This document shows, one piece after another, positions 1-9,424 of a DNA stretch of 64,000 bases. The translations under genes and the position numbers were made by a program. Under the pieces are notes generated by a model. It had not been told where the DNA came from. It made no database searches and was given only the letters and a program-made list of their open reading frames with translations. The DNA is from Dyella acidiphila (GTDB lineage Bacteria; Pseudomonadota; Gammaproteobacteria; Xanthomonadales; Rhodanobacteraceae). Every line of letters begins with the position of its first letter. The first letter of the stretch is position 1. Location: NCBI RefSeq assembly GCF_014863405.1, contig NZ_JACZZA010000001.1, forward strand, positions 186,001 to 250,000, written 5' to 3'.

Positions 1-194
1 AAACCGGACGGCCAACGCGCATGCTGCTCGCGACCGCTGAGCACGTGCGGCAGCAATTCCGCATCCGCAACCCGGCTCAGTTCGCGCCGCGCGCCATCGC
101 TGCGAGACCCAAACCAAAGCACGAAGGGCAAGGCCAGCAGACCATACAGCCACCACGGCTGCAGGAAATGAAACTGCTGCAGCGCTTCGCTCAT
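1..194 (-). CDS. von Willebrand factor A / BatB-type protein, N-terminal part (cut by window edge)
   Basis: Only the first 64 or so codons lie in the window; the gene runs off the left edge. The start ATG overlaps the stop of the preceding vWA gene in an ATGA junction, so the two are translationally coupled. The N-terminus (MSEALQQFHFLQPWWLYGLL) is followed by a hydrophobic segment ending in a WFGSRSDG-like stretch. That is the usual beginning of the second vWA protein (BatB, often with TPR repeats) in moxR-DUF58-vWA operons. Position in the operon supports the call more than the short sequence does. The vWA domain itself is outside the window. The gene is probably an inner-membrane protein acting with the MoxR ATPase encoded upstream. 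Confidence 0.7.
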   Translation of the reverse strand, partial: MSEALQQFHFLQPWWLYGLLALPFVLWFGSRSDGARRELSRVADAELLPHVLSGREQHARWPSG

Positions 195-1168
195 GCTGCC
201 GCCCGCCGCAGGCGCGGCCACAGCATGCCAAGCAGTAGGCACAAGGCCGCCGCCAGCAACGGCAAGCGGAACAACTCATGCCGCAGACGCAGGCTTGGAG
301 CATGCTGCGGCATCGGCTCCAGAGCATCGATAGCGCGATAGGCATCGGCCAGCTGATTGCCGTCGGTGGCGCGATAGAACTGGCCGCCAGTTTCATGCGC
401 GATATAGGTCAGCATGTCCACGTCGAGATCGGCGGATGGATTGACCACGCTATCCCCGAACAACCCTGGCACGGTCATACGCGTGGCGCCGATGCCGATG
501 GTGTAAATACGCACACCGGCTGCCTTGGCGGCTTTCGCCGCGTCCTGTGGCGAAATGCTGCCGGAGTTGTTCACGCCGTCGGTCAGCAGGATCAATACGC
601 GCGCCTGCTCCGGCAACGCTGCCAGGCGTTTGACCGCCACGGCGATCGCATCGCCGATCGCGGTCTCAGTGCCGGGCAGCCCGACCGCTGCACTCTGCAG
701 TTGTGCGCGCACCGCATCCAGGTCATAGGTAATCGGCGTGACCAGATACGCATGCGTGGCGAACAGCACCAACCCCATTTCGTCGCCTTTGCGGCGCGAA
801 ATGAAGTCACTGGCAATGGCTTCCACGGCGCCGAAGCGGCTCAGTTGCTGACCGCCCAGCTGCATATCCGGGGTCTGCATGCTCATGGAAAGATCAACCG
901 CCAGCATCATCGCGCGACCGCTATGCTGCTGTGCCTGTGGCGGACCGAGCACCTGCGGTCTGGCCGCGGCCAGCAACAGGCACAGCCAACCCAGGGCGAG
1001 CAACCAGGAGCCAGCGTTGCCCGCAGCGATGCGATCGCCATCGCTCCACGCCAGCGACGCATGCGGCAAGCGCAAGGCCTGCCCCGGCGACGCCGGCTTC
1101 AGCGCCCGCCACACCAGCCACGGTAGCGGCACCAGCACGAATACCCATGGCCATGCGAACTCAGGCAC
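191..1168 (-). CDS. vWA domain membrane protein, BatA type
   Basis: This 325-residue protein begins with a GTG codon (PEFAWPWVFVLVPLPWLVW). It has hydrophobic N-terminal segments at about residues 6-20 and 53-70 and a C-terminal membrane helix at about 297-315. Between them lies a von Willebrand A domain with the metal-ion-dependent adhesion motif DLSMSMQT near residue 92 and a second conserved LLTDGVNNSG stretch near 192. This layout is typical of BatA in Bat/MoxR operons, where vWA proteins work with a MoxR AAA+ ATPase, probably as a metal-dependent chaperone or membrane complex. It overlaps the upstream DUF4381 gene by 8 nt and the downstream vWA gene by 4 nt, so the operon is tightly coupled. 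The family assignment is firm; the cellular role in this organism is inferred. Confidence 0.9.
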   Translation of the reverse strand: MPEFAWPWVFVLVPLPWLVWRALKPASPGQALRLPHASLAWSDGDRIAAGNAGSWLLALGWLCLLLAAARPQVLGPPQAQQHSGRAMMLAVDLSMSMQTPDMQLGGQQLSRFGAVEAIASDFISRRKGDEMGLVLFATHAYLVTPITYDLDAVRAQLQSAAVGLPGTETAIGDAIAVAVKRLAALPEQARVLILLTDGVNNSGSISPQDAAKAAKAAGVRIYTIGIGATRMTVPGLFGDSVVNPSADLDVDMLTYIAHETGGQFYRATDGNQLADAYRAIDALEPMPQHAPSLRLRHELFRLPLLAAALCLLLGMLWPRLRRAAA

Positions 1169-1664
1169 GCTCCACCTCCACGGCCTGGCGCTGCTTCAAG
1201 GCACTGTCCAGCCAACGGTGTGCCGCAGCTTGCACGCGCACACGGTCGAAATCGGCATGCGGGCGATACATGCGAGCGTCGAGCGTCATCAACGCGTCCA
1301 GCGTGGCGGCATCCACCGGAATGTAGGCCAACACTTGTTTCCAACGCTCGCCCTGCGCCGAATGCGCGTCGACGGCATAGCGCCGGGCGGCACGACGCAG
1401 CAACTGGTGCAAGGCAGCCGCATATGCGGCGTCATCCTGGGGATGGCGTGCTGCGGCCAACTCGATTTCAGCAACGATCCGCTGACGCACGATGCGCTTG
1501 TTACGCGTATTCCGATACAGCCAGTACGCCGCCAAGGCAATAACGCAAACAGCACCAGACACCAACCACCAACCGGGCGCCGGCGGCCACCACGACGGTG
1601 CGGGCGGCAGATGGATATCGCGCAGCACCAGGCCGTCCTGCGACTGCGGAAACCTTCCGCTCAT
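1161..1664 (-). CDS. DUF4381 domain-containing membrane protein
   Basis: A 167-residue protein with a proline/tryptophan-rich N-terminus (LPPAPSWWPPAPGWWL). One membrane helix follows (about residues 32-50, GAVCVIALAAYWLY), then a basic and mostly helical cytoplasmic tail. The WWPPAPGWW pattern before a single helix is the hallmark of DUF4381, a family found almost only between DUF58 and vWA genes in moxR operons, exactly as here. It overlaps the DUF58 gene by an ATGA junction and the BatA gene by 8 nt. Its biochemical role is unknown; it is probably a small membrane partner of the vWA proteins. Confidence 0.88.
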   Translation of the reverse strand: MSGRFPQSQDGLVLRDIHLPPAPSWWPPAPGWWLVSGAVCVIALAAYWLYRNTRNKRIVRQRIVAEIELAAARHPQDDAAYAAALHQLLRRAARRYAVDAHSAQGERWKQVLAYIPVDAATLDALMTLDARMYRPHADFDRVRVQAAAHRWLDSALKQRQAVEVERA

Positions 1665-2593
1665 CGCCGCCCTCCGTTGTCGCGCAGCAAGGCCGATATC
1701 GATTCCAGCGGATCAGCCGCGGTATCGATCATGCGCACCGGAATACCCAGCGACTGCGCCATCGCCGTCAACCGCTGCTGCCCGGCACCGAGGCTTTGCT
1801 GGAACGATTCGCGCTGACGGGTCGATTGCAAGACGAGCGTGCGGCGCTGGTGATCATGTTCGATCGGATAGTGGCCTGCAGGGATAGGCGCCAATTCCAG
1901 CGCATCGGCGACGACCAGCAGGCGCACGGCCGTGTGCCGCATCATCTCCAGCAGGCGGTTGCGCGCGGCCTCGTCGCTACTCTGTCCATCGCTGATCAAC
2001 AGCACGCGATTGGCCCCGTGCTGCAGCTTGTTGATGTGCTGCAAGGCCTGCGAGAGCGGCTCGCGCTGATCGACCGCTGCGGCATCACCCTTTGCAATCG
2101 CACCGCATACATCAAGCGCACCATGCAGGCCTGCGCGCGGACGCTGTACCTGCGCATAGCCACCGAACTGCATCAAGCCGACCCGCTCGCCAGCACGCAC
2201 CGCATACCAGGCCGCCAGTGCGGCAGCGCGTGCCGCCTGTACCGACTTGAAGCGCACGCGCGTGCCAAAGCGCATGCTCGCATGCTGGTCGAGCACGATC
2301 AGCAACTGTCCCTCGCGCTCTTCCTGAAACAGCTTGGTGTGCAGACGGCCGCTGCGTGCGGTCAGTCGCCAGTCCAGGCGGCGCACGTCGTCGCCCGGCT
2401 GATAGGCGCGCGATTCGGCGTAATCCATGCCGCGACCGTAAAGACGGCTCGACTGGATGCCGACGCGCGTCGCACGGCTATCGTGCGGCGGCAGGCGCAG
2501 GCGCGCCACGCGGCTGCGCAAGGCCACCAGTTCGCTCAGCGAAACGCGCACACGACCGTCGCCGTCCGCCTGATTCATCGCCGGGACATTCAC
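1661..2593 (-). CDS. DUF58 domain-containing protein
   Basis: A 310-residue soluble protein whose central part carries the DUF58 signature RAYQPGDDVRRLDWRLTARS near residues 83-102. A vWA-like fold follows (LLIVLDQHASMRFGT near 122-136). DUF58 proteins are degenerate vWA relatives that always accompany MoxR ATPases. The start ATG overlaps the stop of moxR (ATGA at 2590-2593), and its own stop overlaps the DUF4381 start, so it is the second gene of a coupled operon. No membrane segment is obvious. Exact function is not established for the family; it is thought to act with MoxR in assembling or activating membrane or periplasmic proteins. Confidence 0.92.
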   Translation of the reverse strand: MNVPAMNQADGDGRVRVSLSELVALRSRVARLRLPPHDSRATRVGIQSSRLYGRGMDYAESRAYQPGDDVRRLDWRLTARSGRLHTKLFQEEREGQLLIVLDQHASMRFGTRVRFKSVQAARAAALAAWYAVRAGERVGLMQFGGYAQVQRPRAGLHGALDVCGAIAKGDAAAVDQREPLSQALQHINKLQHGANRVLLISDGQSSDEAARNRLLEMMRHTAVRLLVVADALELAPIPAGHYPIEHDHQRRTLVLQSTRQRESFQQSLGAGQQRLTAMAQSLGIPVRMIDTAADPLESISALLRDNGGRR

Positions 2594-3585
2594 GGCAGCG
2601 GCACGAGATCCAGCAGGCGATGAATCACTTTCTCGCTGCGAATACCCTCAGCCTCGGCCTCGTAGCTCAGCAGCACGCGGTGACGCAGCACTTCGTAGAC
2701 CACCGCGTGAACATCTTCCGGCAGTGCAAATTCGCGACCGCTTAGCCATGCCTGCGCCCGCGCGCAGCGATCGAGTGCGATGGTGGCGCGCGGACTGGCG
2801 CCCCAGGCAATCCAACGCTTCAATTCCGGACCGTAGTGGCCGGCATCACGCGTTGCCAGCACCAGTTGCGCCAGATACTGCTCCAGCGCCGGCGCCATAT
2901 GCACGGCGAGTACGGCTTCGCGCGCGGCAAAAACATCCTGCTGCGTCACCATCGCGACAGCCTGCTCCGGCTTATGCCCGGATTTGCCGGCCTGTTCGCG
3001 CGCAAGACGCAGAATGGCCAGTTCTGCCGCAGCATCCGGATAACCGATCTTCACATGCATGACGAAGCGGTCGAGCTGGGCTTCGGGCAAGGTGAACGTG
3101 CCCTCCTGCTCGATCGGATTCTGCGTCGCCATCACCATGAACAGCTCCGGCAGCTGCCAGGTGCTGCGCCCGACGGTGATCTGCCGCTCCGCCATCGCTT
3201 CCAGCAACGCTGATTGCACCTTGGCCGGTGCGCGATTGATTTCGTCGGCAAGCACGATGTTGTGGAACAGGGGGCCACGCTCGAATTCGAAGCTGCCCGA
3301 TTGGGGCCGGAAAATATCCGTGCCGGTAAGGTCGGCCGGCAGCAGGTCCGGCGTGAATTGCACGCGATGGAAATCGGCTTCGATTCGTCCGGCCAGCGCC
3401 TTCACCGCCGTGGTTTTCGCCAGGCCAGGGGCACCTTCGACCAGCAGATGGCCATCCGCCAGCAAGGCAATCAGCAGGCAGTCGATCAGCCGCGGCTGTC
3501 CGATGATGTGCTGCTGCAGATCATCGCGGAGACGGAAAAAGGCTTGCTGCAGGCGCCCGGGAGCGGGGACTTGGGGCATATCCAT
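2590..3585 (-). CDS. MoxR family AAA+ ATPase
   Basis: AAA+ ATPase of the MoxR family with Walker A GAPGLAKT, Walker B VLADEINRAPAK and the sensor-1 region MATQNPIEQEGTF. These are the classic MoxR motifs in the classic order. I chose the ATG at 3585 (MDMPQVPAPGRL, 331 residues) because AGGA lies six bases before it. The reading frame stays open to 3648 and could give 21 more residues, but those are low-complexity and unlike the family. It is the first gene of the moxR-DUF58-DUF4381-vWA-vWA operon and probably drives the chaperone-like activity of the vWA proteins. A strong hairpin at 3664-3691 separates it from pilQ. Confidence 0.93.
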   Translation of the reverse strand: MDMPQVPAPGRLQQAFFRLRDDLQQHIIGQPRLIDCLLIALLADGHLLVEGAPGLAKTTAVKALAGRIEADFHRVQFTPDLLPADLTGTDIFRPQSGSFEFERGPLFHNIVLADEINRAPAKVQSALLEAMAERQITVGRSTWQLPELFMVMATQNPIEQEGTFTLPEAQLDRFVMHVKIGYPDAAAELAILRLAREQAGKSGHKPEQAVAMVTQQDVFAAREAVLAVHMAPALEQYLAQLVLATRDAGHYGPELKRWIAWGASPRATIALDRCARAQAWLSGREFALPEDVHAVVYEVLRHRVLLSYEAEAEGIRSEKVIHRLLDLVPLP

Positions 3586-3663
3586 CGAAAATCCTGTACT
3601 GCTTGGTGTCGGCTCAGACCGCGACGAAGGGGGAAAGTTTGGCGGCAAATCCTCTTTTAACGC

Positions 3664-3691
3664 AAAGGGGCGGCCCCGAGGCCGCCCCTTT
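3664..3691 (-). terminator. Hairpin terminator after pilQ
   Basis: Perfect 12-bp inverted repeat (arms 3664-3675 and 3680-3691, 4-nt loop) of mostly G and C. It sits between the stop of pilQ and the moxR start on the minus strand. The T-run after it is short (TTTGCGTT), so termination may be only partial. Confidence 0.7.
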
Positions 3692-3717
3692 GACTTGCTG
3701 CATCTGCGCCGAGGCGC

Positions 3718-5931
3718 TTATTGCAAGCTGTCGCTCAGAATGCGCGGCGTGACGAAGATCAGCAGCTCATCCCGATCATTCACGTGCTGGGTACTACGGA
3801 ACAGGAAGCCAAGCCCCGGAATATCGCCCAGGCCGGGTACCTTGTTGATCGTGTCGGACTTGGTCACCTCGTAGATGCCGCCGAGCACCACCGTCTGACC
3901 ATCGTCGACCAGCACCGAGGTGTTGAGCGAGCGCGTGTCGATCACCGGCACCTGGCCGCTGCCGGTCACGGTGATGTAGTGGTCGAGCGAGTCCTTGTTC
4001 ACGTTGATCGCCAGGTAGACGCGATTGTCGGCCGTGATGGTCGGCGTCACCTTCAGCTCAAGCACCGCGTCCTTGAATGCCACGGTAGCCGTGCCGCTGG
4101 CACCAGCTCCGCCGGCGGTGTTCTGGAAGGTCACGTAGCCGATTTCCTGACCCTGGCGAATATCCGCTTCCTGCTGGTTGGCGGTGATCACGCGTGGGCT
4201 GGACACCACTTCACTGCGGCCTTCGGCCTGCGCGGCGGAGAGTTCCAGATCCAGTGCGTAGTTCTTGCCGAGAATGGCCGCTGCCAGCGTGGAAGCCGTA
4301 CCAGTAGTGGGTGCGGCCGGCAGATTCACGTTCAGCCCCCCCGTGGTTAGACCGCCACCGAGCGTACTCGTCGTGGTGTTGTTGCCTTGCGTGCCGCCTA
4401 CGGCGGAGCCAACTTGCAGGACCTGCCCGCTGGGATTGGTGCGATTGCCCGTCACGCCCCACTGCACGCCCAAGTCGCGCTCGAAATCGTCGGTAGCAAT
4501 CACGATGCGCGATTCGATCAGCACCTGCTGCACCGGACGGTCGAGCTGGGAAATGATGCCGCGCAGCTCAGCTGTCTTTTCCGCCGTGTCGTTGATCAGC
4601 AGAGTATTGGTGCGCTGGTCGAAGGTTACGCTGCCACGGGGTGACAGGAAGCCGCGATGCGCCTGTGCTTCGCCGGAGCCGACACCGCCGCCACCGTTGA
4701 TGCCCGTCATGCTGCCGGTGGTGAGCAGTTTCGCGATGTCAGCTGCCTTGCCATAGCTGATCGGCACATAGGTGGTAACCAGCGGAGCGGTATCTTCGGC
4801 CTTGAAGCGCGCATCGGCGATGTTCTGCTCATAATCGGCCAGTTCCTTCTGCGGCGCGATCCAGATCACATTGCCGTCGCGGCGCTTGTCCAGGTTCTTG
4901 GCACGCAGGATCACGTCCAGCGCCTGATCCCAGGGCACATTGACCAAGCGCAGGGTGACGCTGCCCCCGACCGTATCGGAAGCCACCAAGTTCAGGCCCG
5001 AAACATCGGCCAGCAACTGCAGGGCCGAGCGCACCGGAATATCCTGGAAGTTGAAGGTGACGCGGCTGCCCGTATAGACCGGCTGCGCGAACGAACCCGG
5101 ATTGGTGTCCTTCGAGCTCGCCTTCTTCGGTGTCACTTCGATGACGTACTGACTGGCCGTCTGGTAGGACGAGGTATCCACGTCGCCGCTGAATGCGATA
5201 TCCAGATGCGCGCCGTTCGGCGTGGAGCGCGGCGAGATCGACTGCACCGGCGTGGCAAAGTCGAGCACGTTCAGGCGCTGGGCCTGTGCGGCCGGCAGCT
5301 GCACGTTGTCGATGTCCACGCCGATGTTGTTGCCCTGGCGGTGCATGTTGGCATTGGCGCCGGAGCCGTTGAAATTGACCAGCACGCGGCCGGAACCGTT
5401 GCTGCCGCGCTGGAAGTCGATATTGAGGATGGCCGGACCGCTCATCGCCGAAGGCAGCGCCTTGGACGGATCGATGGTCGCCGCCGTCGTCACCGGCTGC
5501 GTCTGCGTGCCGTTGTTGACATCCAGCACCAGGCTGTTGCCTTCCACGTGCGACTTGTAGGCCGAGGCCTGCATCAACTCGACCACTACGCGCGTACGGC
5601 CACCCGCGGAGACGGCGGAAACGCCGGTCGTGGTGCCTATGCCGATGTCCTGGTGGCGTGCCGCATCATTAGTGGTGTCCGGAAAATCGATCGCGATGCG
5701 CGGCGGATTGTCGGTGGTGAAGATATTCGGGTGCGGCACCTGGCTGCTGTCGAAGCTCATGCGCACTTCGACGCGGCCACCGGGCAGGTTCTTGTAGGTG
5801 ATGTTCTGCAGTGTGCTAGTGGCAGCGGCGGCATTGGCCCACGCGGCTGCACCCAGCACCATCATCGTCATCAGGCAACGGCTGGCCAGGTGCATGGCAC
5901 GGCTCCGGACTGGTTTGATTGGATTAGTCAT
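3718..5931 (-). CDS. pilQ: Type IV pilus secretin PilQ
   Basis: Outer-membrane secretin of the type IV pilus, 737 residues. A signal peptide (about 1-35) ends in a WANAAA-like cleavage region. AMIN domains, which bind peptidoglycan, span about 40-105 and 165-260. An STN/N0 domain near 290-345 (VRSALQLLADVSGLNLVASD) precedes an N1 domain and the C-terminal secretin domain, which holds VPGLGDIPGLGFLF near residue 700. The ring forms the pore through which the pilus leaves the cell. A Gly/Thr/Asn-rich stretch at about 490-545 is a variable loop. It is the last gene of pilMNOPQ, 19 nt after pilP, and ends before a strong hairpin. Confidence 0.97.
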   Translation of the reverse strand: MTNPIKPVRSRAMHLASRCLMTMMVLGAAAWANAAAATSTLQNITYKNLPGGRVEVRMSFDSSQVPHPNIFTTDNPPRIAIDFPDTTNDAARHQDIGIGTTTGVSAVSAGGRTRVVVELMQASAYKSHVEGNSLVLDVNNGTQTQPVTTAATIDPSKALPSAMSGPAILNIDFQRGSNGSGRVLVNFNGSGANANMHRQGNNIGVDIDNVQLPAAQAQRLNVLDFATPVQSISPRSTPNGAHLDIAFSGDVDTSSYQTASQYVIEVTPKKASSKDTNPGSFAQPVYTGSRVTFNFQDIPVRSALQLLADVSGLNLVASDTVGGSVTLRLVNVPWDQALDVILRAKNLDKRRDGNVIWIAPQKELADYEQNIADARFKAEDTAPLVTTYVPISYGKAADIAKLLTTGSMTGINGGGGVGSGEAQAHRGFLSPRGSVTFDQRTNTLLINDTAEKTAELRGIISQLDRPVQQVLIESRIVIATDDFERDLGVQWGVTGNRTNPSGQVLQVGSAVGGTQGNNTTTSTLGGGLTTGGLNVNLPAAPTTGTASTLAAAILGKNYALDLELSAAQAEGRSEVVSSPRVITANQQEADIRQGQEIGYVTFQNTAGGAGASGTATVAFKDAVLELKVTPTITADNRVYLAINVNKDSLDHYITVTGSGQVPVIDTRSLNTSVLVDDGQTVVLGGIYEVTKSDTINKVPGLGDIPGLGFLFRSTQHVNDRDELLIFVTPRILSDSLQ

Positions 5932-5950
5932 TGCATCAGCCCCTGTATTC

Positions 5951-6490
5951 CTATTTCGCGTCCGCGACTAGCGCGATGCTGGCCGGACGTTCCATCCAGC
6001 CGCCATTGCCGTTGGAAACCAATTCGACCAAATCGACCCGATCGCTGCTGATGGCAGTGATGTGGCCATAGTTCTGGCCCATGTATTCGTTCTTCTGCAC
6101 GCGATGAATCACACCGCCCGGATCCTTGATCAGGGCCTGTATGTTGGCGCCCATGCCAATCGTGCCGACCATCCTCAAGCTATCCAGCGAGTAGGCTTCG
6201 AGCGGTTGCCTGGCTCGTCCTTCGTCCGGACGGGGGCCGTTGTTCTGATTGAGCTCGTCCGGACTCGGACTGAACGGATCGCGCTTGTCCTGATCCGTGT
6301 AGGTGAAGGTTTCGAACGTCTTGATTACCGGCAGCGGCGGAATCGGGGCACCGCGCTTGGCTTTTTCCTGAGCCACCCAGTCACGCAGATCCGACATGCC
6401 GCGGGTGCAACCGGCGAGCATCAATGCGGTACCGGCGAGCAGGAACAGCTTCGCGACGAGAGCGGGTTTGATGGCAGGCATGTTTCTCAT
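5951..6490 (-). CDS. pilP: Type IV pilus assembly lipoprotein PilP
   Basis: A 179-residue inner-membrane lipoprotein. The signal sequence ends in a lipobox (LAGC, Cys 28). A proline-rich linker holds the DPFSPS motif typical of PilP (TDQDKRDPFSPSPDEL). The C-terminal beta domain includes LDSLRMVGTIGMGANIQALI, the region that contacts the N0 domain of PilQ. It bridges the PilN/PilO inner-membrane platform to the PilQ secretin. The start overlaps the pilO stop (ATGA, 6487-6490), and pilQ follows after 19 nt. Confidence 0.97.
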   Translation of the reverse strand: MRNMPAIKPALVAKLFLLAGTALMLAGCTRGMSDLRDWVAQEKAKRGAPIPPLPVIKTFETFTYTDQDKRDPFSPSPDELNQNNGPRPDEGRARQPLEAYSLDSLRMVGTIGMGANIQALIKDPGGVIHRVQKNEYMGQNYGHITAISSDRVDLVELVSNGNGGWMERPASIALVADAK

Positions 6491-7158
6491 TTCCGGCCCC
6501 CCGCCTTCTTGCCCTTGGCCTTGCCAGCGGTATCGCCAGTCTCGGAGTCATCCAGGTAACGGTAGGTCTTTACCGTGCCCTGCAATACCAGCAGCTGATT
6601 CGGGCCCGGCTCCACACCCTTTCCAGTCGGGGCATAAGGCGTCAGCGAGACATCGTGCATGGTGAGGATCACCACGCGCGGCAGGGACGCCACACCGCTG
6701 ATGAAAGCACCGAACTGGTGGTAGGTGCCGATCATCTTCAGCTGGATCGGCTTCTCCGCGTAGAAGTCCTTCGGCACTTCGGTGCCCGGCTGGAACAGTT
6801 CCTGCTGCAGGCCGGCCGACAACGCGGTCTGCGATACATCGACCAGCAGCTCAGGCATTTCCGTCTTGCTGGGCAGCTGGCGCAGCAACTGGCGCAGCAT
6901 GTCCTTCATCTCGTCGAGCTGCTGCTGCAGTGCTTCGAGATTGACCGACTTGGCCTGCTTCTCGGAAAACTCCTGCTTGAGCTTTTCTTCCTTCCCGACA
7001 AGGCCCTGCAGGGAGTCCTGCTGATCGCTGATGACCACATACCAGCCAACCAGCACAATCACTGCGAACAACAGCACCGTGAAGAAGGTTTTGACCGACT
7101 TGGGCCAAGCACCAATGTTGTTACGGTCAAGGCTGCGCAAATCTTCGAGGAGTTTCAT
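6487..7158 (-). CDS. pilO: Type IV pilus inner-membrane platform protein PilO
   Basis: A 223-residue bitopic membrane protein with a short cytoplasmic N-terminus. The membrane helix covers about residues 25-45 (TFFTVLLFAVIVLVGWYVVI), followed by a coiled coil (about 50-100, rich in Glu, Lys and Gln) and a periplasmic ferredoxin-like domain. It dimerises with PilN and binds PilP in the alignment subcomplex. Its ATG overlaps the last base of the pilN stop (TAATG), and its stop overlaps the pilP start. The extreme C-terminus is basic (GKAKGKKAGGRK). Confidence 0.96.
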   Translation of the reverse strand: MKLLEDLRSLDRNNIGAWPKSVKTFFTVLLFAVIVLVGWYVVISDQQDSLQGLVGKEEKLKQEFSEKQAKSVNLEALQQQLDEMKDMLRQLLRQLPSKTEMPELLVDVSQTALSAGLQQELFQPGTEVPKDFYAEKPIQLKMIGTYHQFGAFISGVASLPRVVILTMHDVSLTPYAPTGKGVEPGPNQLLVLQGTVKTYRYLDDSETGDTAGKAKGKKAGGRK

Positions 7159-7870
7159 TATTTGGCTCCTCCCTTGACTGGCGCAGGCCCGGCTGATGCC
7201 GGCGCCTGGGCAGTGGCCGGGGGCGTCGTGGCCGGCTTCACCGGTGCCGCGACAGGCAGTGCAGCCGGCACGCTGGCGCTACTGCTGGATGCAGCAGGGA
7301 CGCCGGACGTCTGGCCGGTACCGTCATCCTTGGGCTTCTGCAGGGATACCGTCAGGCCAAAACTGTAGGGCATCCGCGAAGCGTCGTGGCTGTTCTCGGT
7401 CTTGCTGAGATCGGTCTGGCCCATCCAGGGCGAGACCTCGATGTTGCGCATGTAATCGGCGACGCTGGCATTGGACTGCGACACGCCATCGAGCACCATC
7501 TGGTCGCCGGCCTGCTTGATCGATGTCAGGCGCACGCTGCCCGGAATCGTCTTAACCAGTTCGTCGAACAAGTGCACCATCTGCGAACGGTTGGCCTGCA
7601 GCTGTTCGATGATTTGCTTGCGCGCCAACAACTGAGAACGCACTTTTTCCAGATCGTTGATCTTGGTCAGGCGCGCGTCGACCTGCTTGATCTGATCCTG
7701 CAGGTAGGCATTGCGCTCGTTTTGGTTGTCGACGCGCATGCCCATCCAGAAGCCCCACAGCATCAGCACGCCGATCGCGGCCACGGCGGCCGCACCGAGC
7801 TGCATGAAAAATTCGCGCTGTCGCTGCTTGCGGCGCTCGGCGCGCCAGGGAAGTAGGTTGATGCGTGCCA

Positions 7871-7871
<1 letters not shown>
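7158..7871 (-). CDS. pilN: Type IV pilus assembly protein PilN
   Basis: A 237-residue membrane protein that begins with the invariant PilN motif MARINLLPWR, the cytoplasmic segment that docks into PilM. One membrane helix (about 27-46), a coiled coil and a periplasmic ferredoxin-like domain follow. The C-terminal 50 residues are an Ala/Pro/Ser-rich tail, longer than in most PilN proteins, possibly a disordered extension. It is coupled to pilM (TGATG) and to pilO (TAATG). Confidence 0.96.
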
Positions 7872-9424
<1,553 letters not shown>
